A stretch of DNA of 64,000 bases, taken from positions 7,278,682 to 7,342,681 of the forward strand of contig JAQFVV010012398.1 of assembly GCA_028023455.1 (NCBI GenBank). The letters run 5' to 3'. Shown one piece after another: positions 57,590 to 64,000 of this stretch. The stretch's first letter is position 1, and every line of letters begins with the position of its first letter. Origin of the DNA: Epiperipatus broadwayi. Taxonomy: Eukaryota; Onychophora; Udeonychophora; Euonychophora; Peripatidae. Below the pieces are notes generated by a model, which did no database searches, had not been told where the DNA came from, and saw only the letters and a list, made by a program, of their open reading frames with translations. The translations under genes and the position numbers were made by a program.

Positions 57590-59016
57590 TCATTATAATC
57601 ATTAATATTTTCACGATCATTGCCCAATCACATAACAATCTTTCCAAGTTTAATCCAGTTTTTCAAACCCTAAACTTTTTTCTTTATATCACATTTATCT
57701 GTCTTATATGTGATTTTTTTTAGGTTTTTTACAATTTCTTGGAATCCAATATAAACTTTTAACAATCCATCTATTTTTATTTCTTCTAGAAATATGTTCA
57801 GCACAGTTCCACTTTAGTCTTTAATTATTTTAATGTCAGTAATATCTGCTCCCTCTCTCAAATATTTTGTTTTAAATATCTTTTTATTACATACATCTCT
57901 CATATTTCATTGAGTGGTCTGAAAACATTGTATTACTCTTTTTTGCAGTACCCAAGTCTCATATCCACTAGTAAAAACTGGCAAAATGGGTATATTAAAA
58001 AAACTTTTTTTTTCCAAACACAAGCATATTTTCTTTTGATATTAAAATATTTCTACAAAAATATTTCATTCAAGTTTAATTCCATTATCTGTTTTATACA
58101 GTATATTCCATCTACATTAATAATAAAATATTTATTTTATATAGTGCTATGTTTATAAACTGTAATATTAGTAATCAACCATAAAGCTAATGCACATGCG
58201 CTTTGTGGATTTTTAACTATAAATGAACACTCTCATTTCCAAACACAAGATAAAGTCTTTGAAAAGATAGAATGAATTCATTTACCTTTCCAAATGCTTA
58301 AGATTTTCTCATACATAAATGTTTGTGTCAAAAATATAGATGGATTCATTCTCTCCTTTCACAAAGACTTTATCTTGTCTTTGGAAGTGAGAGTATTCAT
58401 TTATAGTTAAAACTCCACAAAGCACTTGTGCATTAGCTTTATGGCTGATTATTAATACTACATTAATAATATGAAAAAGATATTAATTGTAATTGTAATT
58501 TTGTTTATTTCATGATTTTGAATCTTTATTTTCTTCTTTTGAAAAATCTATTGAACATTAACTTAAATTTTTAGACTATTTACCTTTTGTTCCACTTTCT
58601 CATTTTCCTATGCATTTCCTGAAATTCTAAAATATTTTTTTTGCAAAAAATAATCACAACATCTAAAAATCTAGAAGATATAAATAATCTCCATATATTT
58701 TTACACTCTTGAGTTTACATTTTAAGACACAAAATTCTTTGTGAAAAACTGTAATAAAAAGTTTTGTTGTGAATTAGTTCACATCTTCTCAATGTTAATC
58801 ATCTTAATATTACCATGTAAAATAACCACAGCTTTTGCTTTTTGATAAATATTCTTCGAGTATGACAGTGTCTTGATGATTAATTAGTGCAAAAATACTT
58901 ATAGAATTGAATGCCTTTTCATAATCTACAAATTCAAATCATAATGACAACTCATATTCATTGCACCATTTATCATTTCTCTTAATACCATGATGTGATT
59001 CTATCTGCTAACACCA
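57590..59016 (-). pseudogene. Old RTE retrotransposon, 3' half
   Basis: Reading leftwards on the minus strand from 59016, a decayed form of the RTE reverse transcriptase follows. It includes DNA for the motif A region (attatgaaaaggcattcaat near 58910-58930), then further decayed RT, then the C-terminal region (57700-57960) resembling the 43.9 kb copy. Its left edge is near 57590. Stops are frequent. A separate fold-back (58162-58461) interrupts it, and at 59017 the 1.77 kb mirror-image insertion begins, after which the same element continues (60812-62430). It lies just downstream of the cuticle-like gene, antisense to it. Confidence 0.65.
58162..58461. mobile_element. 300-bp fold-back element inside the RTE relic
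   Basis: Arms about 58162-58285 and 58335-58461 are inverted copies with about 10% differences, running through ataaagctaatgcaca and the partner tgtgcattagctttat. No coding capacity. Confidence 0.8.
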
Positions 59017-59030
59017 TTTTAAAAAATCTT

Positions 59031-60797
59031 AAGCCAATAAACATTACTTGATTACCATTTCTTATGCTTGCTTATAATTGTTATTAAAACAGGCAAAACT
59101 CTCTATATGTATTGCCACTCAGTGCAAGCCAGAGTAATCAATGGATGCCAGAAAGCTTGTGCATAAAATCCTCATCTAGTGCCTACTCATCAAATATCCC
59201 CAGACTACTTACTGGCTTGTGACCTTTGACAGTAAGAAGCCTTGGATCTGAGAGCATTGCACCTAGATCTTAGGATCTAATGCAACCCTCCAGCAGCCAC
59301 CTTTTATCTAAAACTTAACTATAAAACTATGAGTCTTAAGTTGAAAATACTATAATATTTTCAATCCAAGCTCATTAGCTTATATAATCATATAGGTCTG
59401 AATTCAGTTCAGTATCTATACATTTTGATGACTTTGGTTTGTTTAATAACCATAGCCATCACTATCCTATTAGGCTAATAAACATAATTTGATCACCATT
59501 TCTTATGCTTGCTTATAACTGCTATTTAAACAGGAAAAACTCTCTATACGTATTGCCACTCAATGCAAGCCAGAGTAGTCAATGGATGCCAGAAGGCTTG
59601 TGGATAAAACCCTCATCTAGTGCCTACTCATCAAATATCCCCCAGACTACTTTCTGGTTTGTGGCCTTCGCCAGTAAGGAGCCTTGGATCTGAGAGCACT
59701 GCATCTAGATCTTAGGCACTAATGCAACCCTCCAGCAGCCACTTTTATCTAAAACTTTAACTATAAAACTATGAGTCTTAAGTTGAAAACACTATAATAT
59801 TTTCAATCCAAGCTCATTACCTTATATAGTCATATAGGTCTGAACTCAGTTCAGTACCTATGCATTTTGATGACTTTGGTTTCTTTAATAACCATAGTCA
59901 TCATTATCCTATTAGGCCAATAACATGATCACCATTTCTTATGCTTGCTTATAACTGCTATTAAAATAGGCAGAACTCTCTCTATATATTTCCACATTGG
60001 CTATGATTATTAAAGAACCAAAGTCACCAAAATATATAAGTACTGAACTCAGTTCAGACCTATATGACTATATAAGGTAATGAGCTGGATAGTATTTTCA
60101 ATTTAAGACTCATAGTTTTATAGTTAAGTAGAGATAAAAGGTGGCTTCTAGAGTGTTGTATTAGATCCTAAGATCTAGGTGCAGTGCTCTCAGATCCAAG
60201 GCTCCTCACTGACGAAGGCCACAAGCTAGGAACTAGTCTGGGGATATTGGATGAGTAGGCACTAGATGAGGATTTTATGTACAAGCCTTCTGGCATTACT
60301 CTGGCTTGCACTGAGTGGCAATACATATAGAGAGTTTTGCATTTTTTAATAACAGTTATAAGCAAGCATAAGAAATGGTGATCATGTAATGTTTATTGGC
60401 TTAAAATCAATCCTGCTTAATAGGAGGATGGTGGCGGCTATGATTATTAAAGAACCAAGTCACTAAAATGTATAGGTACTGAACTGATTTAGATCTATAT
60501 GACTATATAAACTAATGAGCTTGGATTGAAAATATTAGTGTTTTCAATTTAAAACTCATAGTTTTGTAGTTAAATAGAAATAAAAGATGGCTGCTGGAGA
60601 GTTACATTAGATCCTAAGATCTAGATGCAGTGCTCTCAGCTCCAAGGCTCCTCACTAATGAAGGCCACAAGCCAGAAACTAGTGTGGGGATATTGTATGA
60701 GTAGGCACTATATGGGGATTTTATGCATAAGCCTTCTGGCATGCATTGATTACTCTGGCTTGCATTGAAAGACAATATGTATAGAGAGTTTTGCCTG
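59031..60797. mobile_element. 1.77-kb mirror-image array of a ~440-bp repeat
   Basis: The word atgcttgcttataa begins units at 59064, 59505 and 59941 (periods 441 and 436), the third being cut after about 60 bp. From 60000 rightwards the same unit recurs about twice in the opposite orientation, to 60797, so the block is a large imperfect palindrome centred near 60000. Each unit includes the end sequence of the 188-bp fold-back at 30.39 kb (aactctctatatgtattgcc). The 14-bp word ttttaaaaaatctt occurs directly on both sides (59017-59030 and 60798-60811), a possible target-site duplication. The split RTE relic continues across it, so it inserted after the RTE. Confidence 0.8.
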
Positions 60798-60811
60798 TTT
60801 TAAAAAATCTT

Positions 60812-62430
60812 TTCTATGTTGGTTAAAATCTAAAGGTCAATATTCAGTGATAATTATCTAAGTAAAGATTTTATATAAAACTGATAGAAGATTAATATAT
60901 CTGTAATTTCTAATACCTTTACTATCACCTTTTTTTAAATATCAATATTGTTACTACATTCTTTGAATACCTGGTATATCATAGTCATTTAGACATTTGG
61001 TCAGCAGTTTTTTTAATTTCTTTTCTTTCTTCTTTTAAATAGCACTAATAATTTCATGATTTCCTGGAGATTTTTTTCTTTTTTAGATTTAATTACATGA
61101 GTTACTCTTTTGCAATAATTATAGGTAATATGTTCTTTTTGTTGTGGTTGTTCCTTATTACTATGTAATTCTTAATACAACTCTTCCACAAATTTCACTA
61201 TGTTATCTCACTTCTTGATAATAGTTAGGTCTTATCTTCTTATTGCTGAAATAGTTAAAAGTAGGCTATAATTATGGAGACTCAAAGTCCCTGAAAGCGC
61301 TAAGCCATATAACTTTGTAATAAGATGTAGACAAGCTTCACTTTTTTGCGTAAAGTGCAATCTCACTTAATTACTAATCAAAGGTGAAGTAACAACTATT
61401 ATTTTATTTTAATATCATTCTGTTGCTTTACTATTTTAAGACTTTTGTTTTCTTTTATAAAGTTTATTACCAATTTCACAATTACACTTCTTATATCATT
61501 ATAACTTTTTATATCATTTTACAAATCACTAGATATTCAACTTTTCTTAATGGATCATTTAATATAAATGTTAGTATTTTTTTTTTCTTCATACATTTTC
61601 TTATCTCAGTAAAAAAATTATTGATAATTTTCTGCTTATTATACTATATATCTTTTGTTGTGATTTTAATAGAATATTCATTACCTTACTATTAATTTCA
61701 ATTAAGTCCCAGCCATCCTCAACATTTGTTAAATACTTCCTGCAAGTTGTAATTAAAATCATCAGAGTGTTGTTTGAAGGTAAAAAATATCAACTATTAG
61801 TGCAGTCTTTTTTAACAATTTTCATTTTTAAAATCCCAATAAACCTCTCCCTATTAGATGAGAAATTTTAAGAACATTCCAATCTTGAAATGTTTCTTTT
61901 AATCAAAGTATAATTTATTTTATTGCACTTATAAGTTGTTTCTATGTTCATTTCTATTTAACATTTTTCTTACAGAAACATCCACAAGTTTATGTCTTCT
62001 TTATTGCTGTCATTATAATAAAATTTATTTATAAATCATTCACTTTTCAATTATTTACCAATTTATTATTAAATTCATCCATGACAAATTTAGAATATGG
62101 TTTCTTGTAGTCAAAAACATTTTTACATTCATATAAAATCCTCTACTTTTTGATCACAATGAGAACTTAATGAAACATAAACTTGAATTAACCAAATTTA
62201 GTATCTTTCATTAATTTAAATAACTAATATTCCCACTCTATCTGCTATTTTATTAATCTCCACAATGTAATTCTTTCAAAATTTAATCATAATTACCACT
62301 CTATTTCTCTATTTAAACTTTCAATATTTATGCCTTTCTAGTAAAGTATATGTCCACTTTCAAATCAAATGTTTCTTCACCATTTCTTGTAATTTCACAA
62401 AGTCATATAGAATCCCCCCCCCTCTTATTT
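60812..62430 (-). pseudogene. Old RTE retrotransposon, 5' half (endonuclease and start of RT)
   Basis: Continuation of the minus-strand RTE relic. Near 60860-60960 the broken reading contains KKGDSKGIRNYRYINLLS and VLYKIF, equal to the NYRPISLLSxLYKIFTK start of RTE reverse transcriptase, which is missing from the 43.9 kb copy. Near 62090-62200 the text IQVYVSLSSHCDQ..EDFY resembles the QVYAPTS segment of the apurinic-type endonuclease domain. Together with 57590-59016 this was once a near full-length element; its 5' end is probably near the C-run at 62416-62424. Now full of stops. Confidence 0.6.
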
Positions 62431-63017
62431 ATGCATCTGCAGCTGGAAATAATTAAAAAAACAGGTTATCAGTAAGTGGAAATCTAAGTCTTTAATTAGA
62501 AGATTTGTAATATCCTCTGCATTCATCCATCAACTGCTGTATTGATTGGTGACTTTATAGTATCCTGGCAACAAGAGCCATTGTTTATATTTGTTGTCAT
62601 GATTGTACATATTTATAAAAAAAAAAAATTGTACATTCATCCTGTTTTCAAAAAATCTCAACTGATTTTTCAATTAGAAACTAGCAGGCAACTGAACAAA
62701 AAAAATTTAGTGTCTTATACTCAGAAGCAAAAAGTTTATAACAAGAGCTAATTCATGTTAGTGAGTAGTCCAACTACACCCATTTAACCATATAATAATA
62801 ACAGCTACAATGATAACTCAATTCTTTATGCAAAAAAGTCAAAAATGTTACACGATTTTTCTTGGCCTATTTATAAGCTTCCTATAGCTATTCTCTTCAC
62901 TCTAATTCTAATTCAATTTAAAACTTTTGTTAAACAAATATAAACATGCACACAAATTTATTTAGGTTAAAAACTTGAGAATTTGATTTGAATTGCAAAC
63001 TATTAGTTTAAATAGTA
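62431..63017. other. AT-rich DNA, no gene seen
   Basis: No feature recognised apart from A runs near 62620. Confidence 0.5.
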
Positions 63018-63060
63018 CAGTGGCTTGAAAGTCTGAGTTCAAATCCCTATATTTAAATTG
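63018..63060. repeat. Small fragment of the ~475-bp repeat family
   Basis: The words cttgaaagtctgagttcaa and ctatattt match the B-box-like part of the family repeat. It lies just before the ORF relic. Confidence 0.6.
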
Positions 63061-63076
63061 TATAAGAAAGCAAAAG

Positions 63077-64000
63077 ATGCCTGCTAGATGCAAATCTTCA
63101 TTAGTGAAAGCTTTGAAAACTGCTTATGAAGTCGATCCCTACCAAATCTTCAAAAAAAAAAATACTTGCGAAAGAGAAAATTTGTAACGTAGATTTAAAG
63201 ATGCCCAGAAATAAAGTTAAACCCAGTTCCCAAGACAATTTTAATTCAAACACAGTTAAAAATAACCAAATTTTAAAAACTATGGAAAAGCCAAATCAAT
63301 TACCCTTGCTACAAATAAATTCTATGGCAAAGTCTAATCAAACACTAAATTTACGATACGATCAGCTTCAACGGAAGTGCCGAAATGCGGAAAAATTTCT
63401 CAGCCACCTAAAATTAATCTAACACATAATTCGAATTCAAATTTAAATACAATCAATATAGATTTGGACTCGAGCTACAACTCAGTGGATAAATCAATTT
63501 TTTTAGAGGTTCCAATAAAAAGTAATAAGAAAAAAACCAATGAGACAGTAGCACCATTAAGCAAACAAAATTTTCAAAAAAAAAAAAATTCGGAGTTTTC
63601 TCCGTATCAGAAAATTTCATACCGATGTCCAAGAGTCATAAAAATTGAACTTTGGACACATTTAAAATTGATAATTCAATATATTATTCCCCAAAGAACA
63701 TGACTATCTAAGTCTGATTGCAAGCAACAGCAAGAAAATTATACCATTAATTCTACTTCATCATCTATGAAAGAAAAACCTCTTTTCAACATAAATACAC
63801 AACACATACAAGAATTTACTCCTAACGTTCCCAAACCCAAGACTAAAGTTTCAGATGCCATTAAAAAGCCCATAATGATGCATAACTCACCAACAAGGAC
63901 TGCTACAACATTGATATGGCCCAAAAAGGAAGTCTTCAAACCTCCATTCCAACAAACTCTGACTATTCACCCAGCTTACAAATTAATAACACTGACCACA
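63077..64000 (+). pseudogene. Frameshifted Lys/Ser/Asn/Pro-rich coding relic, runs off the window
   Basis: Three plus-strand frames follow on from one another. ATG at 63077 (MPARCKSSLVKALKTAY) runs until an 11-A run at 63152-63162. A frame open to 63422 then reads on past the A run (KICNVDLKMPRNKVKPSS). From about 63377-63415 the first frame resumes, with one in-frame TGA (63701-63703), and stays open to the window end. Composition is Lys, Asn, Ser, Thr, Pro and Gln-rich with no enzyme motif, and DNA here is less AT-rich than upstream. Such low-complexity basic proteins are common as ORF1/gag of retroelements, but a host gene with errors cannot be excluded. The minus-strand frame at 63739-63939 is a shadow. 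Confidence 0.45.

Overview
The window looks like an AT-rich (roughly 72-75% A+T by eye) animal nuclear genome, most likely an arthropod and perhaps an arachnid. The evidence is a spliced gene with a short signal-peptide exon and a Gly/Tyr-rich, cuticle-like terminal exon, a nuclear-type tRNA-Gly, many non-LTR (RTE-type) and Penelope-like retroelements, and long microsatellites. Nothing looks bacterial. Most of the sequence is introns, intergenic DNA and layered transposon remains, and almost no long ORF here is a real gene.

Layout. 0-8 kb: AT-rich DNA with a Penelope-derived fold-back (0.95-1.29 kb) and a very old RTE copy (5.8-8.1 kb) split by a 1.3 kb insertion. 8-15 kb: mostly featureless, with tRNA-like and Penelope 3'-end remnants (11.1 and 13.0-13.9 kb). 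15.35 kb: a minus-strand tRNA-Gly(UCC). 16.5-18.45 kb: three GC-rich, protein-like but unrecognised islands, the last clearly broken. 20.0-25.3 kb: an inverted-repeat element, then a 1,527-bp tandem duplication whose unit carries a 958-bp TA-flanked TIR element, then an inverted array of the ~478-bp core repeat. 26.9-28.7 kb: a related 473-bp array with the same mirror layout. 30-34 kb: small fold-back elements, a Penelope unit and a minisatellite.

36.15-57.45 kb: the one convincing host protein gene, on the plus strand. Proposed exons are 36152-36208, 41790-41818 and 56407-57189, with a poly(A) signal at 57439. The splice phases join into a 278-codon secreted Gly/Tyr-rich protein. Its introns (5.6 and 14.6 kb) hold several Penelope copies, an RTE copy with most of its reverse transcriptase readable (43.9-45.1 kb), another LINE fragment, a 654-bp TCTA array and three palindromic elements.

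57.6-62.4 kb: an old minus-strand RTE element covering endonuclease to 3' end, interrupted by two fold-back elements. One of these is a 1.77 kb mirror-image insertion with a possible 14-bp target duplication. 63.08-64.0 kb: a frameshifted Lys/Ser/Asn-rich coding relic running off the window.

No CRISPR, operon or defence system is present. The most interesting structures are the Penelope units (inverted arms around an endonuclease-only core, and a recurrent tRNA-like 3' segment), the mirrored satellite arrays, and the GC-rich orphan islands at 16.5-18.5 kb. All element assignments come from reading translations and repeats by eye; no database search was run.
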